Below, in pieces: positions 12,731 through 23,900 of a stretch of DNA of 64,000 nucleotides. Source of the DNA: Lepturacanthus savala (Eukaryota > Chordata > Actinopteri > Scombriformes > Trichiuridae); NCBI GenBank assembly GCA_030544235.1, contig CM060471.1, positions 13,366,348 through 13,430,347 of the forward strand, read 5' to 3'. Every line of letters starts with the position of its first letter. Within the stretch, counting starts at the first letter, position 1. The position numbers were made by a program, and so were the translations under genes. Below the pieces are notes generated by a model, which saw only the letters and a list, made by a program, of their open reading frames with translations, was not told the DNA's origin and ran no database searches.

Positions 12731-15081
12731 TGTTATAAATGTAGTAGATGAGTTAAGCCGTGCAGGATTAACAAAATATTAACTCTGGCTCCTATATAGA
12801 GTGTTATAAAGACAGCATTGTGTCATACTTCACAGCTTCTTACTCTTAGGTTTCCCTTGATTGTCATGCACGGTTGAAAAGGTGAAACCATAAAACAGAT
12901 ATGCTTTCATTTATAAAACCCACAGAATGGAAGATGTTGTCACCTTATTGGACGGAGACTCTCGGCAGGACCTGTGGATTATATACAGTTGCTTTAACCT
13001 GTCATGAATCCTCTGAAAAACCTTGATTCATCCCATTTTGTACAAAACTACAAGCATTCTTACATTTAGGGGACAAAACTGACCACCCTCGTCTCGCCTT
13101 TCCAAACCCACCTCATTAGTCCACTATGCCTTTTCGCTTTTCCTACTACACCTCAGCTCCGTCCCGTGCATATCGCCGGAGTTATTTACGCTCCGCTTTG
13201 TTTTCAACACCCCCATCTTGTAGCGGCAGAGGCTGCCGGGCATGAAGCAGTCAAAACTCCTCTCCCCCCCCCTCCGACCCGGCCCACCTCGGCTGGAGAA
13301 TTTATGGCCGAATCGTCGCCCTGCCCGGGCCCTCGCTCCAACTCTTCCCCCCTTCCCGTTAGACGCGCCGCCTCGTTTTTCGTCTCCTTCTGGACGCGTC
13401 CGACACGGCGGCGTGACGCCACTCGACGAGTACCATTTGACACCCGTTCCTTCAAGCACCTGCCGAGTCACCTGGAGCTACGCCTCTGCTTATTTTTTTC
13501 CTCAACGCCATTTCTACAACTCCTAGCTTTGACCGGCACTTCAAAAATTTGTTCCCCCCCAAAAAAAAATCAAAGGTGGCGCGCATTGTTACGGTTCGAA
13601 CATTATACTGGTGTCGTGTAAGCTCTTTGAACAGAACAGCTGCAGGTAATTCACACACACACACACATAGAATCCCAGTCTCTTTGTCACTGGCTGTCTG
13701 ATGGGTCTCGCTGAAGCCAGGAGTGGGTGTAAAGTCCTCTTTGCCATTAACACTTCAGCCCTGTGGCCTGTGCGCTTGGCAGCCGCCTCTCCTGTAAATG
13801 AAACCAGAAGATGCTCGCGGTTTGGACAGCGCCACGGTGGGACCACATGCTAGTTGGGCTACTAAAAGTGCAGTAGTTCTGACAAGTATTGTGTTGCGAG
13901 CCAAAAGAGCTTTGTCATACGCCTACGCAAATATCTCCAAAATAGAAGCTTTATGTTACAAAAGAAAGACCAGGAGCTATGAGGTCAGCTGCGTATAGCT
14001 GCATTTGTAATGAGATAAAACCTCTAAATTTCAGTTGCTTTGGTGCCAAAAGCGATCGGGGCTAATTTAACAAAGAATGAAACCCTGCGGCACCTAAACA
14101 TATTGTCTCCTGACAAATCCGTAGTGGAGGGGGAGAATTGGGGTACAATTGAAAATGATCTGCTTAACTGTCCCCCCCCACCCACCCCTCCATAAAAAAT
14201 GGATTGATTTAATTATAACTGATGCCCCAGATTTGTAATATTTAAAAAAACAAAACAAAACAAAAAAAAACTTTTCACAGCACTAAATATTTAGTTTCAG
14301 TCTGGCTCATAAATCTACTAAAAAAGAAAAAAAAAAAAAACAACAACACCAAAACAATTCAAATTTAATTCACCGCATGTTTTGGGGAGCCGGCGGCCTG
14401 AATGTGGAACAGTGACGCACAATAGCAAACAAAACAAAAATGATGCTGATCTTATTAGTCATGTTTGCGAGACTTCACTCCTCAAATTATATTTTTTTGT
14501 ATTTAGAGACATAGATATGTATCATGTTTTAGAAACAGGATGAGCAGCTCCATGTTTTTTTTATTTTTTTTTGGAAGCTTTGTTGGAGTTTTTGTGGGCA
14601 AACATCAGTGTTGTCATTGTCCTGGAGCCATAGCCACAATTTATGTAATAATGAATGATCTTACTGACTTTTAACTGTTGTGAGGAAACGCTTCACCAGC
14701 CCTTATGCTGCTGTTGATAATTCACGTCAACATGGCAGGCGCTCGTGTATTTTTTATTTTTTTTTTCAATTCCAAAAAAAAAAAAAAAAAAAAGTCCACA
14801 TATTTAATCACTTAATGACTAAAAATCCATCCTCTTTGCATCACAACATACTGCAATATGATAAATGGACCTGAGTGTAGAGGGGGAAAAGAACGGCGAG
14901 CCTTTTCCGTTACACTAGTATTTGAGGTTAAGATTCTTTGGACTGGGCCGGAGAACATTTTTCCACGCAGTCAACTGAAAGTGCACATTCTGCCCTCTCA
15001 GAAATGATCATTTGACCAAAAAGGCTTTCTCCCTGCACGCGGCTATAGGCTCTCTGATGCTGAAAGTGGATTTGTACTCAC

Positions 15082-15161
15082 CACCAGATGGGATAGCCTC
15101 CAAGCACCCGTGAGCTGGACAACCACACACACATCAAATATCCAATCAGATACAAATCCAT
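15082..15161 (-). CDS. wnt3: wnt3 coding exon 1 (signal peptide)
   Basis: This short first coding exon of the secreted morphogen Wnt3 reads ATG at 15161 down to 15082. It encodes 26 codons plus two bases of codon 27. The product begins MDLYLIGYL, has a hydrophobic core typical of a signal peptide, and ends GGYPIW, the conserved start of mature Wnt3/Wnt3a. The exon stops at ..TGG TG followed by a consensus donor GTGAGT (15081-15076). The split Trp codon (TG|G) is completed exactly by the first base of exon 2 at 3408, so phase and sequence both fit. Wnt3 is lipid-modified in the ER, secreted, and binds Frizzled/LRP receptors to activate beta-catenin signalling. The start codon is the only ATG in frame ahead of the hydrophobic core. 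The divergent neighbour is ormdl3. Assignment to wnt3 rather than wnt3a rests mainly on exon 2. Confidence 0.95.
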
Positions 15162-15562
15162 GAGGTAAGCCTTGTTAGTGTGTGTGAGAGGGTAAATGGA
15201 TCAATACATAGAACTTCCAGTAGGCAGTGAAGAAGAGTTTCCAGGAACAGAAGCTTTAGGGCAGCTTGATTGTTGAATGAGGGGAAAATTAAAATGATAT
15301 TGAAAAAAAAAAAATCTTCCTCCTGTTTTCCCCCCTTCTTTGAGTCAGGCCAGGAAAGTGTGTCTGTCTCCTAGTAGTTAAGAGAATAAGTGTCTCTTAC
15401 ACACATGCACACACGCTCCTACCCGTCCTCTCCTTCCCTCCCTCTCTCTGAGGTTCTTCCCTAAGGTAGATATCTTTTTCTCTCTCTCTCTCTACTTTTT
15501 TCTCCCTCAGGATGCCTCATCCACAGGCCCAATATTAAAGGGGGTGGTGGGGCTGGTGGGGG

Positions 15563-15564
<2 letters not shown>

Positions 15565-15603
<39 letters not shown>

Positions 15604-15622
15604 AGAGAGAGAGAGAGAGAGG
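15565..15622. repeat. (GA)n tract upstream of wnt3
   Basis: This is about 58 bp of near-pure GA repeat interrupted by a single AAGG. It is flanked by GGT/GGTGG-rich sequence and lies roughly 400-460 bp upstream of the wnt3 start codon. On the wnt3 strand it reads (TC)n. Such polypurine tracts can bind GAGA-type factors or adopt triplex DNA. Whether it matters here is unknown. Confidence 0.95.
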
Positions 15623-16061
15623 CGGGGGGTGTGGTGGTGGTGGTGGTGGGGGGGTGAGGTTTTGGAGATGTCAGCTGGCAAGCCAATCACAGAAGATGGC
15701 CTTAGGTTACGAAAAAAAAAAAATTATTATTCGTTCCCATCTGTCAATCACACGCCACCCCCTGGTAATGTGGAAAAGAAAGGAAAGAGTGAAAAGAGGG
15801 AGGGAGGGAAACGAGAGAGGGAGGTATATAGGGAGGGACACGTGAAAAAAAAAAAGGTAGAGCGGCGGAGTTGTTACTCAACTTGTTTCATCTGGGATCA
15901 TTGAAGAAGAAGCAAGAAAAAAAAAAAAACTATTCATCTCATCACTAGTGGCCGGCGGTGGGCAAAGAGACACAGGCCACGCTGACGTACATGTTGACAC
16001 ATTGATTTTTTTTTTTTTTTTTTTTAAAGGGGGTTGCGCCCTGACTAATTGATCCGGATAT

Positions 16062-16094
16062 ACAGTGCACACACACACACACACACACACACAC
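16062..16094. repeat. (CA)n microsatellite
   Basis: This is a near-perfect CA dinucleotide tract following a T-rich run (16005-16025). Confidence 0.95.
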
Positions 16095-17218
16095 TGGGAC
16101 GCATGTCAACACACGCATAATCTCTGTTCCCCAACTCACGGGGACATATACAGTTGAATTTTCTAAATTGTTGTCCGCCCACCCCAACAGGGGGAGAAAC
16201 ATAAAAGGGGGGGAACACAATAAAGCCATAAAACTTGCAGCGGTGGCTGGGCCAGGCATGCAAGGGGTTATATGCTCCAGCGGCCCAAAGGCGACACATT
16301 TTACATCAATACCATTGTCATTCTGATGGGCTGTGGGGCGAGCAGCCGTAGGGACGGGGAGGAGAGGAAAGGCGGGGGGGGCGGTGAGAGACATAGATAG
16401 AGAGTGAAGGAGGAGGGAGGCTGGGACATTTGTGATGGACTTAGCCTGGAGTAACCATGCGTTTGATCCGCAACACAAGGAAACTGATCAGGACGAATAC
16501 AAACAAGATACCCTCTGGAGATCAAACGCCGCCCCCGTCGTAGCGATGACAATCTAGTTAGGAGTTTTTGTCTCAGAGGATTATCAGCCGGGCCATCATG
16601 GAAAGAATTGACCACAAGACATTTCTGAATCCAGTAATGAAGGGTTTTCCATCAGTACGAATTTCATACTTGACTTTGCCGAACAAAATGTTTTATGAGG
16701 CAAAGTTTCTTTAACATTAGGATAATTTTAACCCACTGACCAGTTTCCCGCTAGGGTTTTTTCTTTTCTTCTTTTTTTTCCCTGCACAATGCCCAGCAGA
16801 GATCGACGCTGTCACATATAACATGTTATTATCGAAGACTGTGTTACGATTATAGATCCTCTGCAGTTGAATTTCAGGACAAGTCAACCTGCTTAAATAA
16901 GAATCTATTTGGCATTCCACCTAATATAGGTGAACTAAATTCGAAAGGCCCTTTTTAGCACAATAAAGTGTGAGTCACCTCTTATTAGAAATACAAGTCG
17001 TTAGACCAGATGGATTACCTGATAGATTTCACAACAGATTGTGGGTGTGTGGAACCATATGGAACCCAGCCTTAGTGAAGATCTGTGTTACAAAGGTCAT
17101 AATACAATGATGTTTTATTTATTTCATCCGGATTTAAATATGTAGCAAAAAAAAGGTCCAATTTTGAAAAAAATTACAAATAAGTAACTACACAATTATG
17201 TGTTGTAATCATCTAAAA

Positions 17219-17572
17219 CAGGGGTGTCAAACTTAAATTTTGTTAATGGGCCACATACAGTGCAATTTGATTTTAGTGGGCTGGAAATTCCAAACACCAA
17301 ATTCCGCCCCCCCTTTTTAAGTAAAGACAAACATTATAAACATTTACATGATTAATTAACCACTTACTGAACAGTATTTACTTTCTCAGATGAAGTTGCC
17401 TCCTGCCTTACAAACCATTTGTAGAATAAAACTGTGAATATTTTATTCTTTGAGCCCTGAAAGACACTAACTGACTCCATTTTTTGTCACACTTTGTACA
17501 GTCATCCAATGATTGGATTGGCCCCTTTAGTGGGCCAATTCTGACCCCTGATCCGCATGTTGGACACCTCTG
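17219..17572. mobile_element. hAT-type nonautonomous transposon with 8-bp target duplication
   Basis: The terminal inverted repeats are CAGGGGTGTCAAAC (17219) and, inverted at the right end, CAGAGGTGTCCAAC (ending 17572). The insertion is flanked by a perfect 8-bp duplication, ATCTAAAA, at 17211-17218 and 17573-17580. TIRs of CAGGGGTGT type with an 8-bp duplication are diagnostic of hAT elements. The body includes GGGCCACATACAG and GGGCTGGAAATTCC, a widespread fish family. It is 354 bp with no transposase. The intact target duplication suggests a fairly recent or well-preserved insertion. Confidence 0.92.
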
Positions 17573-17756
17573 ATCTAAAATAACAAGTGTTTCATATATA
17601 ATATACTTACAGAAGTGAATTTTTTTTAAACATATCAGCATTCAGCACAAAATATCGCATTTGTTGTCAGCTTTTCCCCCCCATGGTGTGAGTCGACTAG
17701 GGTTGTGGTGTCTCTCTCTTGCCCAAGGACCTCCGGGGCATGGCGGAGACCAATAA

Positions 17757-17779
17757 GGGGGGGGGGGGGGGGGGGGGGG
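17757..17779. repeat. Poly-G run (23 bp)
   Basis: This is a homopolymer of 23 G between wnt3 and ormdl3. It has potential for G-quadruplex formation and is prone to length error in sequencing. Confidence 0.95.
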
Positions 17780-18355
17780 TGTCCTCGAAGGTCGCTCAGC
17801 AAGGGGCCGGGAGCATGCGCTCCGCAGGCAGAGAGGAGACTGACCGCCCACCGCAGGGAGAGAGCGAGGGAGAGCTCGGTGACCACAGTCTGGAGGTCAG
17901 TAGAGAAGAAGGACCCCCCCCCCTCCACCCGCCCACCCACCCCTTCTGTGTTTTATTCCCTCCATGACAAAGATGATAGGGAAACAGGCAGTGACTGAGC
18001 AGCACTCGACCTACCGCCCTGTTCCACAGGAGGGGTGGAGGGGGGGCAATAATTGATAGATATCTTTGTGGAACTTGTGTCAAACCTGCTCTTCAGGCTC
18101 TTCATGGTGGGGAGTCTTCTACCACGTTTACCGATGACGAATGCCCCCGAGTCAATATGGCAGCATGTCGTAAGTGGCAATGATAAAGCATTCAGTCCTT
18201 CCGATCACCAAAAACTGTTCACTGCCGAACCTAGCTCTAGGATTTGGATGACAGTAATAATCATAAAAAGTAGGGGGGGGGGGTCTAATTTATGAGGAAT
18301 CAGTCTGTGGTCATCATTATCTGAACAACACTTGAGAATCCACTCTTCCCAGGTC

Positions 18356-18383
18356 GGGGGGGGGGGGGGGGGGGGGGGGGGGG
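18356..18383. repeat. Poly-G run (28 bp)
   Basis: This is a homopolymer of 28 G, 577 bp after the 23-G run and on the same strand. Neighbouring sequence to 18680 is GC-rich with CpGs and further short G runs (18573-18622). Confidence 0.95.
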
Positions 18384-18399
18384 CAAAAGCGTGAATAAA

Positions 18400-18700
18400 C
18401 GTGAACCGTCTAGATAAAGGCGGCGGCGATTAAGGTCAAGAACACAGTGATCCTGATCTCGAAACGAACACTTTTGCGGCGGGCGTTTCTGAATGGCGGC
18501 ATTTTGTACGGTTGCGCCGCGGAGAGCGAGGAGGCTTCCCCTCTCAGCCCGCGCGTCTGCACCGGTAGGTGCACAGCCGGGGGGTGGGGGTTGAAGTGGC
18601 GGGGTGGAAGCGGGGGGGTGGGCGCAGAGAAGGTCCCCTACCGGGCCGGTTTCTACGGTGACCTGAGAAAGGCCCGTAACTAGGTCCGGCTCTTTCTCAG
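18400..18700. promoter_or_regulatory. CpG-rich, GC-rich intergenic block
   Basis: This block stands out from its AT-rich surroundings. It has many CpGs (GGCGGCGGCG, GCGCCGCGG, GCCCGCGCG) and G runs. It may be a small CpG island of an alternative or noncoding promoter, or distal wnt3 regulatory DNA. No splice-linked coding exon is visible, so the nature remains open. Confidence 0.3.
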
Positions 18701-19677
18701 GCCTAATCAGCGTATTACCACAAAGAAGGACATGTGTTCGCCCCCCCCTCATCCACCCACCACCACCACCACCTCTCTACCCTCCCCACTCAATCCAACC
18801 AGCAAGGCTGGACACAGGCAGCCAATAAAACCAGGATTAGGAGGGTATCTACACACACTGGGTTGTAGCAAGAAACTTTCTGAACACGCCCCAATCCCGC
18901 CCTGCTCCCTTCACAAACTCCTTTTCATCATTCTTCCCTCGCCGTCCCTCATTCCGAACCATCTTTCCACTTTATTTCACTTGCTTCCCATGTTTATATC
19001 CTCCCTTTGCCTTCTTCCTTTCAGCGCACTCGCCCCCATAAGCTCTTCGCACAATGGGGCCGTCCAGAAATTACTCATTTCGCCGGGGCAAGTTCGGCAA
19101 ATTCCCAATACCTCCTTGCCCGCCTTCCCCCCCTTTTTTTATACTCGGGATCCATTGTCTTTTTTTTTTTTTGCTGTTATAATAATGATATGTGGTCCAT
19201 CACAATGATAAAGCTGTGTGATGCGTTTTGGCTGTGTGTGTGGATCAGCAAATTCAGGCTCCTTTACATTTATTTGCATGGATTCACGGCCTTCTACATA
19301 ATGGGCGAAATGGAAACCGTCCATTTGAAAAGTGATTATTTGTGTACTAATTTTCAGATTCATTTACCCCAGATAGACATAATATGAATAACATCCTGTA
19401 ACGTATAGCGTTTCAATACATTACGTTACTGTCATGATTCGTCCACAGACTTGTAGTGCATGTGCCTTCGTGGCTGGTGGACTGGAGCCTCAATCAGCTA
19501 TACAACATCTGCTAATGTGTCCTGGAAATGGGAGAGTGTTAAAGATAATATCAACGTCTTTGACGGGACTTTTTAAGACTGGAGACAAAGACGACAAGAA
19601 CCCGTCGCCTCAAATAAACCTTTTTTTCATTAGAGCAGCAAACACTTCATCCCTCGGCTGTGTAAGGGAAGCTGTGT

Positions 19678-19678
19678 T

Positions 19679-19749
<71 letters not shown>

Positions 19750-19763
19750 TGTGTGTGTGTGCT
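19678..19763. repeat. (GT)n microsatellite
   Basis: This is about 85 bp of GT repeat with single GG interruptions. It produces a Cys-Val open frame that is not a gene. Confidence 0.95.
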
Positions 19764-21799
19764 GCAAAGTCCCACAGGGAAGAGCCTTAAACCCTCAGCG
19801 GTCTTCAGCCGGACACTGAGGCGGCCTAATTAAAGGGCACTTAAGCCCCACAAAGTGCGGCGGCGCAGGTTGGTGTTGGTGGGGGTCCCCGTCAAGAGGG
19901 ACATAATTCATAGAGCTCGTAAACAAGGGGGTCCGAGGACAGGGGGACAGAAGAGGGCCTATGTGGCACGGACTTTGTTCACACAAGATGAAGAGTCAAC
20001 AGCCTCCCCGTCCCTCACCCCTCCTCAGCCATCCCCCGTAATAACCACCTTCTTCAGAGGGGCTGCGAACACAATGCCGTCCCACCTCCCCTCCTCTTGC
20101 TCTCAATCACTGTTGGGACAATGAGGGTGGGGGGGGGACCCCCACCACCACCACCGCCACCATCCTCCTGCCCCTCCCGACCCCCAAACAGACACTTCTT
20201 TTATTGAAATTCTTTGGTGTTCTAATCCTCAGCTTCCTCCAGGGGCAATAATGGACTCCCTGCGTCAGCCTTTTCCAGCGGGGCCATCATCCAAGCCTGC
20301 CTGGGTCACAAGTCCACCTCCCCTATTGGAGAAAATCCGCCCCGGCAGTGTCATCCCTGTCACATCCAGCTCGTCTAGGCCATGCAAGCCCTCACGCCAT
20401 TGACCTTACAGCACATTCCTGTTAACAGCCCACTGTTTTTTTTTTTTTTTTTTTCTGCATTTATGTGTAACATCCTCCATTGGACGCCACTTATTAAGAG
20501 AAATTAGGAGAATGTATCAACTAATTTTAGATAAACAGGACAATTTCCATTAATTCCAGTTTTCTTGGCTTTCTTGAAGTCAAACGCCATTGGTCTTATT
20601 CTGTAGGTGAAAATAATGGTTACTGAGTGTAGAGAAGCATTCATTAAGCAGAGCTACAAAAGTACAAGCAACAGTTTGTCACACAATTGTGTGTGTGGTG
20701 TTATTCAGGTGTATAAATCACATTGAATTATGAATGTATATGATGTTCACATGCACGGACAAACTGTGCAGTTATGTAGAACATCTGCTTCTGAAGACAT
20801 ACAGGACTGTAAGTCTGTGTTTTATGTCTTTGCTCATAACAAGTAGAAAAGTGCAAAGAATGAGCTGGATATAATAATTACATACATATTTAATCTGGAC
20901 CGCACCACTGTGCTGCTATTAAAACTTACATGACTGTGGGTCTACCACAGTCCAGACTCCAGGATGGCAGCAAGCGACTCAAAGTGTGTTGATGGTGACA
21001 TCTGCTGGTTACTTGTCACAGTGAGAAACTCTTGATTGTCAAATATATCAAATGTGAAGCCATGACGCTATAAAGTGACAACTTACACCTGTAACTTAAA
21101 GTCATTTTTGATACTTTTTTGATTAGCCATGGAATGTACAATGAAGCAGTTGTAACAAATGCCCGCCATAATTTACCTGACAAGGAGTCCTGAGAAATGT
21201 CTGTGAGAATTATCTGTTTTGTGCGACATATATAGTCAAAAAGCATGAGGATGTTTGATTTACAATTATGTTTAAAAAGGGGGGGGGGGGGTGTATTTGA
21301 GAAACCATGTATTGTCCTAAGAACAGTTATATAATTTTTGAATAATAAAAAATAAAAAACGTCCTTTGACATTACATTATAATTGTGATTTGTTTTATTA
21401 AAACAAAGCTAAAAGCTAAGAGACATGATGAAATTAATAAACAAACAACTTAGGGAATTGCAACATCTCTGCAATATCTGGGACTCCAAGGAAATCCCTT
21501 TGCCAAGATCATTTCATTATTGCTTTCTGTGCTACTTACGAATAAGCTTTTGTGATTATGAAAGCCGCATTTGCTCAAAAAATAATAAAATAGGAGAATA
21601 AACAATACAAAATGTAATTCCCTGGTCCTGCTGAGATTAAACATTCTCCCCAAAATGCATAAGTGCATGGTACGGTGTTGTTTTTGCCCAAATTGGGTTG
21701 ATAATAAGATGATGTCATATGATAACATGATATTATGAATCGTCATGTGTGTCGTAGTAGTCGCATTCTTTCTTAATGATATATAAAGAATTCAACTCC

Positions 21800-22620
21800 T
21801 TTTTGCAGCTAAACGCAGCCGCCGATGCCAGAACATGAAATTCAGCTCCTCATTAAAAGCTTTCATCACTGGCGTGAGTCCTATTAACGGAATCACATTA
21901 CGTCTGAAAGCCTCCGCCAGATGACTCGTGGGCATTAGCCAAAGTGTAGAGAAATGTAGTCATACCGAGGAACATATCTAAACATCTATTAAATATGTGG
22001 TTGTGAAGAAATGGATACGACCACAGATTTTATCATCGTCGGAGGTAGCCAAAGTTGTCTCACGGCAAAGATCAGATATCCACTCCTGCTTGGCTATGAA
22101 GGTTGTTTCTTTTTTTTTTTGTCTCAGATGGGCCCTGTACGGCAGCAGGAAGTGATATAAATTGATGAACATCTTATTGATTATGAATGATAATGTTTAT
22201 ACAATATTTATAACTTCGGACAATGACAACCTGTAATTTAATAAAATAATGGCTTTATGTTACAGTAAGTATAGCGTCCTATCAAGGTCTCTAAACCATA
22301 ATTTAGCCAATGGCCTCTTGAAGCGTATTCAGGTTACTGAAATGATTGGAAAAAATGTTAACAGCCTCCCTTTAAAACCAACACTGCACCCCCTCAATGT
22401 CAAACATACCCCGGATGACGCCTTTTTTGATCTGATATCGCATCTGTTGCCGTCATAATTTGCACAAGTCCTGAGGTGTGTTTTAAATCAATGTCATGAA
22501 TTTTGGCTATTGTTCCGGTGCCAGAGATGATCTCACAGCGCTGTCATCCATAGTTCGCATCTGAACAGAGCTCTAGGTTTACACAGCTAACACTGAGGCT
22601 GCGAGCATACGAGTCCGCTA
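21800..22620. promoter_or_regulatory. Candidate conserved noncoding cluster upstream of ormdl3
   Basis: Two repeat-free blocks (about 21810-21960 and 22260-22620) have mixed composition, CpGs outside islands, and motifs such as CTCCTCATTAAAAGC and CTATTAACGGAATC. They lie in the intergenic space and could serve wnt3 or another gene. The call is a judgement from composition. Confidence 0.25.
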
Positions 22621-23104
22621 GTCAGCCAGCCAAACCTGTTTGATGCCACTCATCACAGGGGCACCCTTAGAAACAGTAGGTGTCATGTAACATCGCATGC
22701 AAGTAGAACACAGTTGACCCCTTTGGCCTAGGGCTACTGTGGACCTAAATTAGTATTGGGACTTATCTTGGGATCTAGAACATGACACTGTTGATCTTTG
22801 ATTTTTAGACCAGAGTATCAGCTCTGTCAGTCATTTTTTTTTTGCCTCCAGCAAGGTCTCCTCTCACCTTGACTACATAAGAAGTCGAAGGGCCTCCTTT
22901 TGTACGGAGGTATCAGTTGCTAACCGGAGAGGCGTCAGAGACAGTGGCTGGAAAGTTTAATTTAAGAAAGAATACCGACTACCACTAAATACACTGAATT
23001 TAAATTGTATATAAAGAAACCTGATGCAGTTTGTACACCTAATCACATCTTAAACACCTTCCTCTGTTCTGTCGATATTTGTAAGGCCATCTTTTTTTTT
23101 TTTT

Positions 23105-23425
23105 TTTTTAGCTAACCATGTAGCAATGTTGTCTTGCTCCATACAGAAACTTCTGTCAACAATTATTGGACGGATTGCCCTGAAATAGAAATATTTGTGT
23201 CCCCCTCAGGATGTGTTTTCATAACACTGGTGAACCCGTGACCTTTCTTCTAGTGCGATCATCAGGTCAAATTTTTACTTATCTGCAAAAAAGATAACAT
23301 TCCCAGAAGATGGTGAACCTAGCAAACATTGCATCTGTTAAACATCAGTGTGTCAACATTGTTATTATGAGCATGTTAGCATGCTAATCGGAATATTTAT
23401 CTTTTATATACTTAAATGCTTAAAG
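23105..23425. repeat. Old dispersed repeat (TTAGCATGCTAA-type fish family)
   Basis: It contains CATCAGGTCAAATTTT, GATGGTGAACCTAGCAAAC, TAAACATCAGTGTGTCAAC and GAGCATGTTAGCATGCTAA. I recognise these from memory as a high-copy dispersed family of percomorph fishes. The copy is diverged and has no obvious termini, and the class is not assigned. Confidence 0.55.
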
Positions 23426-23449
23426 TACACAAGCACAAAATAGTAGGTA

Positions 23450-23472
23450 TATATATATATATATATATATAT
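23450..23472. repeat. (TA)n microsatellite
   Basis: This is a short TA dinucleotide run in AT-rich DNA upstream of the ormdl3 promoter. Confidence 0.9.
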
Positions 23473-23719
23473 CACTTATGTATATATCACTTTTATTATG
23501 TAAGAGTGCACCTTAGTTGCTTAATTTGCATAATATTGCATTCTTATTTTTTTTTTGCATATTTTTAAGAAAAACACGATAAACGAAAATAATACAATAT
23601 TTTTTCATACTTTTTTTTTTTTTTTTTTTTTACATTTTTCTAAAATAATGTCAAAATTATATGTAACGATTTTAAATGATAGTCTACGGTCCCAATCATG
23701 CCCGTTTGCACTGAACCAG

Positions 23720-23900
23720 ACCTGAACCCTCCTCCGCTGTGACGTACGAAGGGGGCGTGGCGCACGCTCTCCCACCGCATTGCGCGCCAATTGGTCAGTT
23801 CCGCCCACGTGACGCGCGGCGGCCAATCACGGCGAAATGCGAGGCGAGACAGTGAAAACGAATAGCGATGACGTTACATCATGAACTGTGCTGTGTTGTC
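23720..23900 (+). promoter_or_regulatory. ormdl3: ormdl3 CpG-rich promoter
   Basis: This abrupt CpG-rich island in AT-rich DNA sits just ahead of the non-coding first exon. Elements seen are CCAATTGG (23787-23794), an E-box CACGTGAC (23806-23813), a second CCAAT (23823-23827) and a CRE/ATF-like TGACGTTACATCA (23869-23881). No TATA box is visible. CCAAT and CCACG are present but separated by 13 bases rather than the 9 of a canonical ER-stress element, so ATF6 control is not demonstrated. The architecture is that of a housekeeping promoter, and the transcription start is inferred to lie between about 23885 and 23960. Confidence 0.7.

Larger units (their letters stand above)
3409..15081 (-). other. 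wnt3: wnt3 intron 1, 11.7 kb
   Basis: The intron is bounded by donor GTGAGT (15081-15076) and acceptor CACAG (ending 3409), both seen directly. No other coding exon is recognisable inside it. The content is MITE remnants (7501-7579 and 8277-8437), A- and T-rich homopolymers (8194-8211 and 14230-14350), and several mixed-composition repeat-free blocks rich in TAAT-type cores. The latter are listed separately as candidate regulatory elements. Long first introns holding enhancers are common in Wnt genes, which is family knowledge. Confidence 0.9.
15162..23880. other. Divergent intergenic region between wnt3 and ormdl3
   Basis: This is about 8.7 kb between the wnt3 start codon and the ormdl3 promoter, with the genes transcribed away from each other. 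It holds the wnt3 5' leader and promoter (exact start site not visible), the GA, CA, GT and poly-G simple repeats, one hAT-type MITE, an old dispersed repeat (23105-23425), and candidate regulatory blocks. Open frames of 100-177 codons here translate to Pro/Ser/His-rich or Arg/Gly-rich low complexity and have no recognisable domain. No third gene is supported. Confidence 0.75.

Noticed and set aside
13166..13621. 151-codon frame in wnt3 intron 1
   Set aside because: Overlapping frames on both strands are equally open because of C-rich/G-rich skew. No homology pattern.
15945..16478. 177-codon minus-strand frame
   Set aside because: It crosses the CA microsatellite and a T run, giving Cys-Val and poly-Lys stretches. 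No domain pattern. Judged chance.
18732..19208. 158-codon Pro/Ser/Thr-rich plus-strand frame
   Set aside because: C-rich low-complexity translation with no domain, splice partner or initiation context. GC skew explains the open frame.
23787..23810. Canonical ER-stress response element (CCAAT-N9-CCACG)
   Set aside because: The two half-sites are present but the spacer is 13 bases, so it is not a consensus element.
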